From an uncultured Paracoccaceae bacterium (lineage in GTDB: Bacteria; Pseudomonadota; Alphaproteobacteria; Rhodobacterales; Rhodobacteraceae), in assembly GCA_951812615.1 (NCBI GenBank), contig CATOSU010000002.1:1922001-1986000 (forward strand): a stretch of DNA of 64,000 bases, in the 5' to 3' direction. This document shows positions 53,191 to 62,234 of the stretch, piece after piece (within the stretch, counting starts at the first letter, position 1; the number at the start of each line of letters is the position of its first letter). A program made the translations under genes and the position numbers. A model generated the notes under the pieces. The model was not told the DNA's origin. It worked only from the letters and a program-made list of their open reading frames with translations, and did not search any database.

Positions 53191-54749
53191 GCGAGGCCGC
53201 CGTCCCAAAACGGTGCACGCAACGCGCGTTTGTCGATCTTGTTGACCCCGGTCAGCGGCATTGGCTCTGATCTGATGGTTGCCCCGCGCGGGCATTTGTA
53301 ATGGGCAAGGTGGTCACGGCAAAACGCGATGATGTCCTCGGGTGTTGCGGCTTGCCCGTCCTTCAGTGTCACCACCGCATGCACAGTTTCGCCCCACAGA
53401 TCATCGGGAATGCCGATCACCGCGCAATCCTTTACAGCGGGATGTTGCGAAAGCACGTTTTCGGTTTCGATCGGATAGACGTTTTCGCCACCGCTGATGA
53501 TCATGTCCTTCACCCGACCCGCAAGAAACAGGAACCCCTCCTCATCGAAATAGCCGCCGTCACCGGTGTAATACCATCCATCCCGGATGGCCTGCTGTGT
53601 CAGCTCCGGTTGGCCCCAGTAGCCAGACATAATATTCGGCCCGCGCGCCACGATTTCACCGATCTCACCCGGAGCCGCCGGTTGGCCATCCTCACTGAAA
53701 ACGCGGACATCCACGTGATTGACCGGCTGGCCAATAGAGGTCAGCCTGCGCGGGTCGAGCGTATCGGGGGCATGAGCGTCCTTGTCCAGAATGGTCAGAA
53801 CCGGCGACGCTTCGGTCATCCCGTAGGCCTGGCAGAACTGGACGCTCGGAATGGCCTTGAGCGTTCGGTTCAGCAGGGCAACCGGCATAGGCGACGAACC
53901 GTAGGTCAGCATCCGGAGACTGGAAAAGTCGTAATCCGCAAAGTTTGGATGGTCCAACATCATCGACATCATTGTCGGGACGAACTGAACCACGTTCGCC
54001 TGATAGGCGGCGATAGCCTCCATAAGCTCCGCAACGTCGAATTTCGCAATGATGACTGTATGGCACTGCAGGATGGTCGCGGTGAACACGCGTGATCCCG
54101 GCGCCGCGTGGAACAATGGCCCCGACAGAACATGGGTTTCTCCGGGAAAGAAGTTATATTGCGGTATCGTGCCCATAGCGTTGGCGAAATGGTTGTTATG
54201 GCTCAGCACCACTCCCTTGGGCTTGCCGGTGGTGCCGCCGGTATAAAAGATCGTCAGCGGGTCATCGTCGCCGCTGGCCAGCGCGTCGAAATCGATGTGG
54301 CTGTTTTCTGCCGCGAGCATCTGTTCATAGGATACCATCCCGACAGGTAGCGGTCCGTCGCCTGCATAGATCAGCGTCTCAACGCGCGCGCAGGCCGCAG
54401 CAATATCGCGCGCCTGATCGACATGTTCTTCATCCGCGATCAGAATCTTTGCGCCGCAATCCTCGATGCATTCGATCATTTCCCCGACCGAAAGGCGGAA
54501 ATTGATCCCGACCAAAATTGCCCCGATCCGCGACGGCGCGAAATAGCATTCAAAGTATCTGTGGCTGTTCAGGCCGAGAAAGGCGACCCTGTCGCCCGGG
54601 CCGATACCCAACCCGTGCAATGCACCCGCAACGCCCCAACACCTGTCTTCCGTTTCGCGCCAGGTGAAGGTCCTCCCCCCAAATGTCAACGACAGGGCGG
54701 TGGGCGCGCGAAAAGCGGCTTTGGTTATGTAATTGGCGATTTTCAGCAT
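53187..54749 (-). CDS. Acyl-CoA synthetase (AMP-binding, FadD-like)
   Basis: This 520-residue ANL enzyme has IFYTGGTTGKPKGVVLSH (phosphate loop), YGMTEASP, WYYTGDGGYFDEEGF, KDMIISGGENVYPIETE, and the C-terminal lysine in TGVNKIDKRALR. It is closest in style to the synthetase at 34658. It heads the minus-strand operon synthetase-thioesterase-HMGS/DUF35-thiolase-hydratase and shares a 182-bp divergent promoter with the SDR-MaoC-AMACR operon. Confidence 0.92.
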   Translation of the reverse strand: MLKIANYITKAAFRAPTALSLTFGGRTFTWRETEDRCWGVAGALHGLGIGPGDRVAFLGLNSHRYFECYFAPSRIGAILVGINFRLSVGEMIECIEDCGAKILIADEEHVDQARDIAAACARVETLIYAGDGPLPVGMVSYEQMLAAENSHIDFDALASGDDDPLTIFYTGGTTGKPKGVVLSHNNHFANAMGTIPQYNFFPGETHVLSGPLFHAAPGSRVFTATILQCHTVIIAKFDVAELMEAIAAYQANVVQFVPTMMSMMLDHPNFADYDFSSLRMLTYGSSPMPVALLNRTLKAIPSVQFCQAYGMTEASPVLTILDKDAHAPDTLDPRRLTSIGQPVNHVDVRVFSEDGQPAAPGEIGEIVARGPNIMSGYWGQPELTQQAIRDGWYYTGDGGYFDEEGFLFLAGRVKDMIISGGENVYPIETENVLSQHPAVKDCAVIGIPDDLWGETVHAVVTLKDGQAATPEDIIAFCRDHLAHYKCPRGATIRSEPMPLTGVNKIDKRALRAPFWDGGLA

Positions 54750-54835
54750 CAGTGCAGCTCGGCAAATCCCGCGCCGGTCGTATCATGCTCTGTCATCTCT
54801 CGGTCCTGACCGTAATTCATTTCAACTTATGTCGC

Positions 54836-54864
54836 TTGCTTTTTATTCGCAAGAGAAATATACC
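54836..54864 (+). promoter_or_regulatory. Promoter with spacer operator for the SDR-MaoC-AMACR operon
   Basis: TTGCTT (54836-54841) and TATACC (54859-54864) flank the 17-bp spacer TTTATTCGCAAGAGAAA. Fifteen of these bases equal the spacer of the minus-strand promoter at 37589-37617. The 20-bp core TTATTCGCAAGAGAAATATA differs from that site by one base. This points to a common repressor. Confidence 0.65.
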
Positions 54865-54931
54865 CTATGCGAAGTAATAGTGGGACCCCGCGCACACAAT
54901 CGGGGCATTGAAAGACGGGAGCGAACCGAAA

Positions 54932-55852
54932 ATGGCGAATGACACCTTGTTGGACGGGAAAGTGGCAATCGTCACCGGTGCAGGACGCGGCGTTGGTCGT
55001 GAGATTGCCCTTTTGCTGGCACGCAAAGGCGCACGCGTTGTCGTTAACGACCTCGGTGGAAGCGGTGGCGGCGAAGGCGAAGACGCGGCGCCAGCCCAGG
55101 AAGTCGTCAGCGAAATCAAGGGATTTGGCGGCGAAGCAGTGGCCAATTTCGACAGTGTAGCCGATTTCAAGGCCGCCCAGGGTATGGCGGATCAGGCGAT
55201 GGACAGCTTTGGCGGACTCGACATCGTGGTAAACAATGCCGGCATCCTGCGCGATGCCATCTTCCACAAAATGACCGAAGAGGAATTCGATCAGGTCATT
55301 TCTGTTCACCTCAAGGGTGCGTTCAATGTCAGCCGTGCAGCGGCGACCGTTTTCCGCCAGCAGGAATCGGGCCGGATGATCCACATGACCTCGACATCGG
55401 GGCTGATCGGGAATTTCGGGCAGGCCAATTATGCCGCAGCCAAGCTTGGCATTGTCGGGCTGTCGCGGTCGGTTGCGCTGGACATGGCACGCTACAACGT
55501 GACCTCCAACGCCATTGGTCCCTTTGCGTGGAGCCGGCTGATCGGGACCATTCCGATCAATTCCGAAGCCGACAAGGCCCGGGTTGAACGAATGCAGCAG
55601 ATGACGCCCGCCAAGGTTGCGCCGCTGGTCGCCGCGCTCAGTTCAGACGCGGCCCAGGATGTCACCGGCCAGATTTTCGTTGCCCGTGGCAGCGAGGTCC
55701 TGTTGATGTCGCAAAGTCGGCCCCTGCGCTCGATGGGGCGCCCAGACGGATGGACACCCGAAACCATCATCGAACACGCCTTCCCGGCGTTTCAAAGCGC
55801 TTGTTACCCGTTGGAACGTTCCGGTGACGTCTTCTGCTGGGATCCGATTTGA
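54932..55852 (+). CDS. SDR dehydrogenase resembling the HSD17B4/MFE-2 (3R)-hydroxyacyl-CoA dehydrogenase
   Basis: This 306-residue SDR has cofactor motif TGAGRGVGREIA, VVVNDLGGSGGGEG (the long loop typical of peroxisomal multifunctional enzyme type 2), NNAG, the catalytic Ser in HMTSTSGLIG, and NYAAAKLG (YxxxK). ATG 54932 follows GGGAG. The next gene overlaps by one base and encodes the MaoC hydratase half, so together they reproduce the two activities of MFE-2 as separate chains: (2E)-enoyl-CoA hydration and 3R-hydroxyacyl-CoA oxidation. Confidence 0.9.
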   Translation: MANDTLLDGKVAIVTGAGRGVGREIALLLARKGARVVVNDLGGSGGGEGEDAAPAQEVVSEIKGFGGEAVANFDSVADFKAAQGMADQAMDSFGGLDIVVNNAGILRDAIFHKMTEEEFDQVISVHLKGAFNVSRAAATVFRQQESGRMIHMTSTSGLIGNFGQANYAAAKLGIVGLSRSVALDMARYNVTSNAIGPFAWSRLIGTIPINSEADKARVERMQQMTPAKVAPLVAALSSDAAQDVTGQIFVARGSEVLLMSQSRPLRSMGRPDGWTPETIIEHAFPAFQSACYPLERSGDVFCWDPI

Positions 55853-56715
55853 TGGCGTTCAGCTACGACACCATCAAGAATTGGAAATTCGGCAAAGTCG
55901 AACAGACCTACACGATCAAGGATTCGATCATCTATGCCCTGGGTATCGGCATGGGGCACGATCCGCTGGATACCGGGCAGCTCGACTATGTGTACGAAGA
56001 GGCCGACTTCAAGGCCGTACCGACAATGGCGGTGGTGCTGGCCGGGCCGGGCTTCTGGTCGCGCGATCCCAAGTCCGGCATCGACTGGAAGAAATTGCTT
56101 CACGGCGAACAAGGTGTGGTGCTCCACCGCCCGCTGGCGCCCGAGGCGACCGTTGTCGCCGAAACCAGGGTGACCGAGGTTCTGGACAAGGGCGCGGGCA
56201 AGGGGGCGCTGATCTATACCGAGCGCGAGCTGACCGACAAGGCAACCGGCGAACGGCTGGCCACCCTGACATCAACGACCTTCGCCCGTGGCAATGGCGG
56301 ATTTGGCGGTGCATCCGGCCCGCAACCGCAGCCGCATGATATTCCCGACCGCGTGCCGGATGCGGTTTGCGATCTGCCCACCCGGCCACAGGCTGCACTG
56401 CTCTATCGGCTCGCCGGTGATCCCAACCCCCTGCATGCGGACCCCGCGGTTGCCGCCGCAGCAGGGTTCAAAATGCCCATCCTGCATGGCCTGTGCTCGC
56501 TGGGGGTGGCCGGTCACGCGGTCCTGCGGACCTATTGCGGCTATGACGCCAACCGGTTCAAGAGCCTCAAACTGCGGTTTTCAAGCCCGGTTTATCCCGG
56601 CGAAACGGTTCGCACCGAAATGTGGCGTGACGGATCGGTGGTGTCATTCCGCGCCTCTGTGGTCGAGCGTGATGTGGTGGTTCTGAACAACGGCCGCGTT
56701 GAAATCGGGGATTGA
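55852..56715 (+). CDS. MaoC-type (R)-specific enoyl-CoA hydratase 2 (double hotdog)
   Basis: This is a 287-residue protein with two hotdog repeats, the length of hydratase 2 enzymes. The catalytic motif lies in the second repeat: LAGDPNPLHADPAVAAAAGF with the Asp-His dyad, then PILHGLCSLGVAGHA. ATG 55852 overlaps the upstream stop (TGATG). It should hydrate trans-2-enoyl-CoA to the 3R-hydroxy ester for the preceding SDR, as the hydratase part of eukaryotic MFE-2 does. Confidence 0.92.
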   Translation: MAFSYDTIKNWKFGKVEQTYTIKDSIIYALGIGMGHDPLDTGQLDYVYEEADFKAVPTMAVVLAGPGFWSRDPKSGIDWKKLLHGEQGVVLHRPLAPEATVVAETRVTEVLDKGAGKGALIYTERELTDKATGERLATLTSTTFARGNGGFGGASGPQPQPHDIPDRVPDAVCDLPTRPQAALLYRLAGDPNPLHADPAVAAAAGFKMPILHGLCSLGVAGHAVLRTYCGYDANRFKSLKLRFSSPVYPGETVRTEMWRDGSVVSFRASVVERDVVVLNNGRVEIGD

Positions 56716-56725
56716 GGAGAAGGAA

Positions 56726-57901
56726 ATGGGGCCACTCGAAGGCATCAGGATCGTAGAGTTCGCGGGCATCGGGCCAGGCCCTTTCGCCGGTATGATGCTG
56801 GCTGATATGGGTGCCGAAATCATCCGGATCGACCGCAAGAATGACAACCGCCCTGATACGCTGGCCCGGGGCGATCCGGCCATGGATATTCCGTCACGGG
56901 GCCGCAAATCGGTCGCTCTTGACCTCAAGGACCCAAGTTCACGCGACGTGGCGCTGAAACTGGTCGAAAAGGCCGATGCCCTGATCGAAGGGTTTCGCCC
57001 CGGTGTGATGGAACGGCTGGGTCTGGGTCCAGATGATTGCCATGCCCGGAACCCGAAACTGGTCTATGGCCGGATGACGGGCTGGGGCCAGGACGGACCT
57101 CTGGCCAAAAGCGCTGGCCATGACATCAACTATATCGCCCTGTCCGGCGCCCTTTGGGCGATGGGCGAGGCAGATCGCAATCCGGTGCCGCCCCTGAACC
57201 TTCTGGGCGATTTTGGCGGCGGCGGCATGATGCTTGCCTATGGCATCGTCTGCGGAGTGCTGAAAGCCCGCCACAGCGGTCGGGGCGACGTCGTCGATGC
57301 GGCGGTTAGCGATGGCACCACGGCCCTGATGGCACCGGTCTACAGCCAACTGGCCAAGGGCACCTGGACCAATGCGCGCGCCTCAAACCGCCTTGACGGC
57401 GCCGCCCCATACTACGGGGTTTACAGATGCGCCGATGACAAATGGATTTGTATCGGGTCGCTAGAACCGCAGTTCTGGAGCCTTCTTCTGGAGTTGCTGG
57501 ACCTGTCGCCGGACGATTTTCCCGACCGGCTTGACCCGGACACCTGGCCGCAATACCGCGCCGCGTTCGAACAGTATTTCACCCGCCGCAGCCGTGACGA
57601 ATGGTGCGCGCTTCTAGAGGGGACGGACGTCTGTTTTGCACCCGTCCTCGATCTCAAGGAAGCCCCCGATCACGCCCACAACCGCGCACGAAACATGTTT
57701 GTTGACGCCAATGGCGTACGCCAGCCAGCTCCATCGCCGCGTTTCAGGAATTCCACACCGGAATTGCCGGGTCGGCCGCCCTATCCGGGCCAAAACAACG
57801 AGGACGCGCTGATTGAATGGGGGTTTTCGACCTTCGAGGTGTTGGAATTGATGAATTCCGGCGTGCTGGGACAGGAGGCGACGGCGGTGACAGCAGAATG
57901 A
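56726..57901 (+). CDS. CaiB/BaiF CoA-transferase family protein, alpha-methylacyl-CoA racemase-like
   Basis: This 391-residue family-III CoA-transferase-fold protein carries AMACR-like blocks: EFAGIGPGPFAGMMLADMGAE at the N-terminus and RMTGWGQDGPLAKSAGHD followed by INYIALSGAL, with the catalytic His-Asp region. AMACR interconverts 2R- and 2S-methylacyl-CoA, needed before beta-oxidation of 2-methyl-branched side chains. GAGGAGAAGG precedes ATG 56726. It is the third gene of the operon, after the MFE-2-like pair. Confidence 0.88.
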   Translation: MGPLEGIRIVEFAGIGPGPFAGMMLADMGAEIIRIDRKNDNRPDTLARGDPAMDIPSRGRKSVALDLKDPSSRDVALKLVEKADALIEGFRPGVMERLGLGPDDCHARNPKLVYGRMTGWGQDGPLAKSAGHDINYIALSGALWAMGEADRNPVPPLNLLGDFGGGGMMLAYGIVCGVLKARHSGRGDVVDAAVSDGTTALMAPVYSQLAKGTWTNARASNRLDGAAPYYGVYRCADDKWICIGSLEPQFWSLLLELLDLSPDDFPDRLDPDTWPQYRAAFEQYFTRRSRDEWCALLEGTDVCFAPVLDLKEAPDHAHNRARNMFVDANGVRQPAPSPRFRNSTPELPGRPPYPGQNNEDALIEWGFSTFEVLELMNSGVLGQEATAVTAE

Positions 57902-57992
57902 CTTCGCCGGCAAGGGCGAAATGGATGCAGGATGAAAAATAGCAAAAGAATTCGGGCCAACCGAAGTATTCCAAACAGTAAGGGAGACTAAC

Positions 57993-59054
57993 ATGAAACT
58001 AACTCTTAAATCCGCCTTTGTGGGCCTGGCATTGGGGCTGGCATCAGTTTCGCAAGCCGCCGCTGAAACCGTTCTGCGGTATACCGATATCGGACCGCCC
58101 CGCGGACCGCGGGCCGAGGCTATGATGTGGTGGGCGTCCGAAATCGAGAAACGGACAAACGGCGACGTGAAGGTCGAGTTCTTCTGGAGCCAATCGCTGG
58201 TCAAAGCCAAGGCAACATTGAAGGCCGTCGGCTCCGGGCTTGCCGACGCCGGTACAGTTCTTGGCCTCTACACACCGGCCTCTATTCCCGTCTGGTCGCT
58301 CGGCAATGCTCCTTTCGGTGTCGAAGACCCGTGGGTCGGAATGCGGACCTGGCAAGAGCTTCGCGCAACGCTGCCCGAGGTACGCAAAGAAATGAACGAT
58401 GCGGGTGTCCGCATCCTGATGAACTTCACCACCGGTCCCGTCGATCTGCTCACCACCAAACCGGTGACGTCCATGGCCGAACTGGAAGGCATGAAGATCC
58501 GCTCAAGTGGCGGCTGGACCCCCTTGTTGGACGCGCTCGGCGCAACCCCGGTCAAGATGGGTTTCGGTGAGGTTTATCAAGGGCTCGACCGCGGGACAAT
58601 TGATGGCAGCATCAACTACATTCCTTACGTGAAGTCCTATAAACACTACGAGGTCGCCGGACACGTGACACAGGTGAGTATGGGACAGGTTCTGAGCTAC
58701 GGCGCCGGTATCAACCTGAAGACCTGGAACGGCCTTTCCGACGAAACCCGCCAGATCATCACCGACGTCAGCAATGAATTCGTTGATGTCTATGCGCAAT
58801 ACTACGTGGAAAGCGTTGACGCGGCCAAAACAGCCCTGACGGCGGGAATTGATGGTAAGAGTGTAGAGTTCCATACGCTCGACGGTGCAGAGCTCGACGC
58901 CTGGAAGGCCAAATCCGCGGCATTCAACTCGGACTGGCTGGCCAAAGTCAACGGGATGGGAATTGACGGCGACAAGATCCTGGCCGCGTTCGAGGAAACC
59001 CGCGCCAAGTACGAAGCCGAACTGGAGACAAAAGGCTATCCCTGGAAAAGGTAA
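57993..59054 (+). CDS. TRAP transporter substrate-binding protein (DctP family)
   Basis: This 353-residue periplasmic receptor has a Sec signal peptide (cleavage about after SQAAA, residue 24) and a GGGAG ribosome binding site. The DctP signature is MKIRSSGGWTPLLDALGATP followed by VKMGFGEVYQGLDRGTIDG, where the Arg binds the ligand carboxylate. It belongs to a complete TRAP system with the two following membrane genes. It probably imports the acid degraded by the cluster, driven by an ion gradient. Confidence 0.93.
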   Translation: MKLTLKSAFVGLALGLASVSQAAAETVLRYTDIGPPRGPRAEAMMWWASEIEKRTNGDVKVEFFWSQSLVKAKATLKAVGSGLADAGTVLGLYTPASIPVWSLGNAPFGVEDPWVGMRTWQELRATLPEVRKEMNDAGVRILMNFTTGPVDLLTTKPVTSMAELEGMKIRSSGGWTPLLDALGATPVKMGFGEVYQGLDRGTIDGSINYIPYVKSYKHYEVAGHVTQVSMGQVLSYGAGINLKTWNGLSDETRQIITDVSNEFVDVYAQYYVESVDAAKTALTAGIDGKSVEFHTLDGAELDAWKAKSAAFNSDWLAKVNGMGIDGDKILAAFEETRAKYEAELETKGYPWKR

Positions 59055-59069
59055 GCTGACCTGAAACTG

Positions 59070-59100
59070 TTCCACACGGGTTGCTTGAACCCGTGTGGAA
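59070..59100 (+). promoter_or_regulatory. Strong hairpin between the TRAP receptor and small permease genes
   Basis: TTCCACACGGGTT (59070-59082) and AACCCGTGTGGAA (59088-59100) form a perfect 13-bp stem with loop GCTTG, starting 15 bp after the receptor stop. There is no U-run. Such hairpins stabilise the upstream message or attenuate read-through, giving more receptor than membrane subunits. Confidence 0.7.
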
Positions 59101-59122
59101 AACAAAATTGGGGAGGAATAGC

Positions 59123-59623
59123 GTGCTTTCGAAATGGGCCGACAGACTGGACAACGTGCTGGTGTTCCTAGCCGGTGCAGTCATTATTTTCATGCTGACC
59201 GTGACCACGATTTCAGTGATTGGCAGATACTTCTTCAACGCTCCCATCTCCGATGATCTGGTCATCAACGAATTGCTGATGGTCATGATCGTCTTTTTGC
59301 CGATGGCCTATGTTCAGCGTCACGACGGCCACGTCTATGTCACGCTGTTCACTGACTGGCTGCCCAAGGAAACCCGCCGGAAATTCGAGCTGTTCGGCCT
59401 GGTGGTCGGTGCGATCTTTGTCGGCATCGCCGCATGGGCGACGTTCACGGATTTCTACGCGGCCTATCAAAGCGGTGCCTATATGGAAGGGCCGTTAGAA
59501 CTGCCTGAATCACCGTCCCGTTTTGCCATCTTTCTGGGTCTGGCGCTGTTTTTCCTGCGCATCGTGATGGGCATTCTGTCCCATCTCAACATCATGTCCA
59601 CCGATGAAGAAGAGGCAAGCTAA
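59123..59623 (+). CDS. TRAP transporter small permease (DctQ family), GTG start
   Basis: This is a 166-residue protein with four membrane spans, the DctQ layout (VFLAGAVIIFMLTVTTISV, then FLPMAYVQRHDGHVYVTLF). GTG 59123 is chosen because GGGGAGGAA stands seven bases before it; upstream in-frame codons run into the hairpin. It couples the receptor to the large permease and ends in TAATG, overlapping the next start. Confidence 0.92.
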   Translation: MLSKWADRLDNVLVFLAGAVIIFMLTVTTISVIGRYFFNAPISDDLVINELLMVMIVFLPMAYVQRHDGHVYVTLFTDWLPKETRRKFELFGLVVGAIFVGIAAWATFTDFYAAYQSGAYMEGPLELPESPSRFAIFLGLALFFLRIVMGILSHLNIMSTDEEEAS

Positions 59624-60957
59624 TGGACCCGGTTATCATTGGGGCAATCGGCCTTGCAGTTCTTCTCGTTCTGATCTGCATGCGGGTTCCGATTGCGTTC
59701 AGTCTGGGCATCGTCGGCTTTGTCGGCATTCTTGTCACCGTGGGCCGACCCGGCAGCAGCTTCGATTTCGAACGCGGCTGGAACGCGGCGTTCAACTTTC
59801 TTGCATTCGAGCCGTTTTCCTTCACCGCCTCATTCGCGCTCGTCGCCATCCCGCTGTTCCTGTTGATGGGCTATGTGGCATTCCACGCCAAATTCACCGA
59901 GGACCTTTATTATTCGGCCCGGCTGTGGTTGTCCAATCTGCATGGCGGGCTTGCCATGGCGTCGGTGGTCGGCTGCGCCATGTTCGCTGCCGTCAGCGGA
60001 TCCAGCCTGGCGACCTGCGCGGCAATGGGGCGGCTCGCCGTGCCCGAAATGCTGCGTTATAAATATGACAAGGGCCTTGCGACCGGCGTGGTCGCCGCAT
60101 CCGGCACATTGGGCTCGCTCATTCCGCCCAGCATCCTGATGATCCTGTATGCGCTGTTCACCGAACAATCGGTCGGCAAATTGCTGATTGCCGGCATCAT
60201 CCCCGGCCTTCTTTCCGCAGCGATCTACATGGGTATGGTTTGGGTTCGCGTGCGCTTCAACCCCTCGCTGGCACCCCGCATGGAAGCCGTAAGCTGGAAA
60301 ATGCGGGCAACGTCGCTCAAAGGTGTCTGGCCGATCCTCGTGCTCTTTACAATGGTGATGGGCGGTATCTATATCGGCCTCGTCACCCCAACCGAAGCGG
60401 CGGCATTCGGGGCTGCCGGTGCCTGGATTCTGGGGTTTCTCAGCAAACGTCTTAACCGCGACACCGTGAAACTGTCGATCCTGGAAACCGTCACGCAGAC
60501 CGCATCCATCTTTGCAATCGTGTTGGGCGCCAAGATTTTCGTCGCCTTCATTGCGCTCACCGGCCTGGCCAACTCCCTGTCGGGATGGGCGTTGGCACTG
60601 GACCTGCCGCCGATCCTGATCCTTTTTGCACTATCCGCCATCTATATCATTCTGGGGACCTTCATGGACCCGGTCGGTATCATGCTCTTGACGCTTCCGG
60701 TGGTGACCCCAATCATTGAAAGCATGGGCTATGACCTGATCTGGTTCGGGATCATCATGATCAAGCTTCTGGAAATCGGTCTGATCACGCCACCTGTCGG
60801 TCTGAATGTCTACATTCTCCACGGTATTGTCGGCAAAGAGGTATCGCTGGGCGAAATCTTCCGTGGCATTTCGTGGTTCCTGATCATGGACGTCGTAACC
60901 CTCGCCCTGCTCATCGCCTTTCCGGCAATCAGCTTGTGGCTGCCCAATTCGTTCTAA
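59623..60957 (+). CDS. TRAP transporter large permease (DctM family)
   Basis: This is a 444-residue membrane protein with about 12 spans. DctM motifs include VPLFLLMGY-like AIPLFLLMGYVAFHAKF, FAAVSGSSLATCAAMG, SLIPPSILMILYALFTEQSVG, and LITPPVGLNVYILHGI. It forms the ion-driven channel of the TRAP importer. It overlaps the small permease by one base (TAATG). Confidence 0.95.
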   Translation: MDPVIIGAIGLAVLLVLICMRVPIAFSLGIVGFVGILVTVGRPGSSFDFERGWNAAFNFLAFEPFSFTASFALVAIPLFLLMGYVAFHAKFTEDLYYSARLWLSNLHGGLAMASVVGCAMFAAVSGSSLATCAAMGRLAVPEMLRYKYDKGLATGVVAASGTLGSLIPPSILMILYALFTEQSVGKLLIAGIIPGLLSAAIYMGMVWVRVRFNPSLAPRMEAVSWKMRATSLKGVWPILVLFTMVMGGIYIGLVTPTEAAAFGAAGAWILGFLSKRLNRDTVKLSILETVTQTASIFAIVLGAKIFVAFIALTGLANSLSGWALALDLPPILILFALSAIYIILGTFMDPVGIMLLTLPVVTPIIESMGYDLIWFGIIMIKLLEIGLITPPVGLNVYILHGIVGKEVSLGEIFRGISWFLIMDVVTLALLIAFPAISLWLPNSF

Positions 60958-60971
60958 CGTCTGGGCACCTG

Positions 60972-62234
60972 ATGAAGCAAATCGGCGGGCTGGCAGATAT
61001 TCTTTCGCTGTTTACTCCGGGTAGCACTGTCGTTCTGCATTCCGCCTTCGCCGAGCCCACCGGGCTGGGCGCGCAGCTGGCCGGGCATTGCCAAGCGCTC
61101 AGCGGTGTGCGCGTCTTCAGCCTGATGAGCATGGGGACGGCACCCTACGCATCCTCCAAGCCGGCGAAAGCGCTGTCGCTTAACACGTTCTTTCCCGGTT
61201 CGAGCACGAGAAAAGCCATCAATGATGGCCGCGTTCAGTTATGGCCAGAGCGCCTGTCGGCCATTCCCCCCCTGTTCGACAGTGGTAAGATCACGGCGGA
61301 TTTTCTGTTCCTTCAGGTCAGCGCACCGGACAAAGACGGTAACATGTCGCTGGGCATCAGCGTTGACTATATGCGCTCGGTCATGATGCAGAACCCGATC
61401 ATCGTGGCCGAGGTCAATTCGAAAATGCCCTATACCTATGGCGATACGGTCCTGTCTGCGGATCAGATCGATTATGCCATTGATGCCACGGAACCACCGC
61501 AAACGATCCCTCTCGCCCGACATGATGACATAGACGAACGGATTGCCGAAAACGTTGCAGGGCTGCTGGAGGACGGGGTGGTGGTGCAATTCGGCATCGG
61601 CTCGATCCCGGACCTGACGCTGTCAAGAATGGGGCATCTGCGCAACATCGGCATTCACAGCGGCCTTATCACCGACGCAATCGTTCCCCTGATGAAGGCG
61701 GGTGTCGTGACCAACGCAACCAAGCGCGAGTTCACCGGCAAGGTGGTTACAACCATGGCCGGAGGGACTCAGGCTTTTTATGACTTCCTGCACACGAACC
61801 CCGCCGTCGCATTCCAGCCGTCATCCTACACCCACAATATGGATGTTCTGGCCGGGATCGACCGGTTCTTTGCCATCAACAGCGTATTGCAGATTGATCT
61901 GGCCGGGCGGGCAAATGCCGAACGGATCGGCAGCAAGATCATTTCGTCGCCCGGCGGCCTGCCAGATTTCGCCCGTGGCGCGACGGCTTCGAACGGCGGG
62001 GCAAGCGTTATTGCCATGCGATCCACTGCCCTTGGCGGGCAGGCCAGCAGCATCGTGCCTTCGCTTTCACCCTCGGCACCGGTGACAATTGATGCCGATC
62101 ACATCGACTATGTGGTGACCGAACATGGTGTCGCGCATATTCGCGGGCTTGATGTCGGGGCACGCGCCGCGGCGTTGGCCAATATCGCGCATCCCGAATT
62201 CAGAACCGATCTCCTGACCCGGAGGATACCGTGA
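60972..62234 (+). CDS. Acetyl-CoA hydrolase / 4-hydroxybutyrate CoA-transferase family protein
   Basis: This is a 420-residue two-domain CoA-transferase of the Cat1/4-hydroxybutyrate type. It shows VSAPDKDGNMSLGISVDYM, VVVQFGIGSIPDL, GLITDAIVPLMKAGVV, and the end TEHGVAHIRGLDVGARAAAL. It moves CoA between acids and could load the imported acid from acetyl- or succinyl-CoA, saving ATP compared with the synthetases. It lies 14 bp after the TRAP permease and overlaps the MaoC gene (TGATG). Confidence 0.9.
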   Translation: MKQIGGLADILSLFTPGSTVVLHSAFAEPTGLGAQLAGHCQALSGVRVFSLMSMGTAPYASSKPAKALSLNTFFPGSSTRKAINDGRVQLWPERLSAIPPLFDSGKITADFLFLQVSAPDKDGNMSLGISVDYMRSVMMQNPIIVAEVNSKMPYTYGDTVLSADQIDYAIDATEPPQTIPLARHDDIDERIAENVAGLLEDGVVVQFGIGSIPDLTLSRMGHLRNIGIHSGLITDAIVPLMKAGVVTNATKREFTGKVVTTMAGGTQAFYDFLHTNPAVAFQPSSYTHNMDVLAGIDRFFAINSVLQIDLAGRANAERIGSKIISSPGGLPDFARGATASNGGASVIAMRSTALGGQASSIVPSLSPSAPVTIDADHIDYVVTEHGVAHIRGLDVGARAAALANIAHPEFRTDLLTRRIP

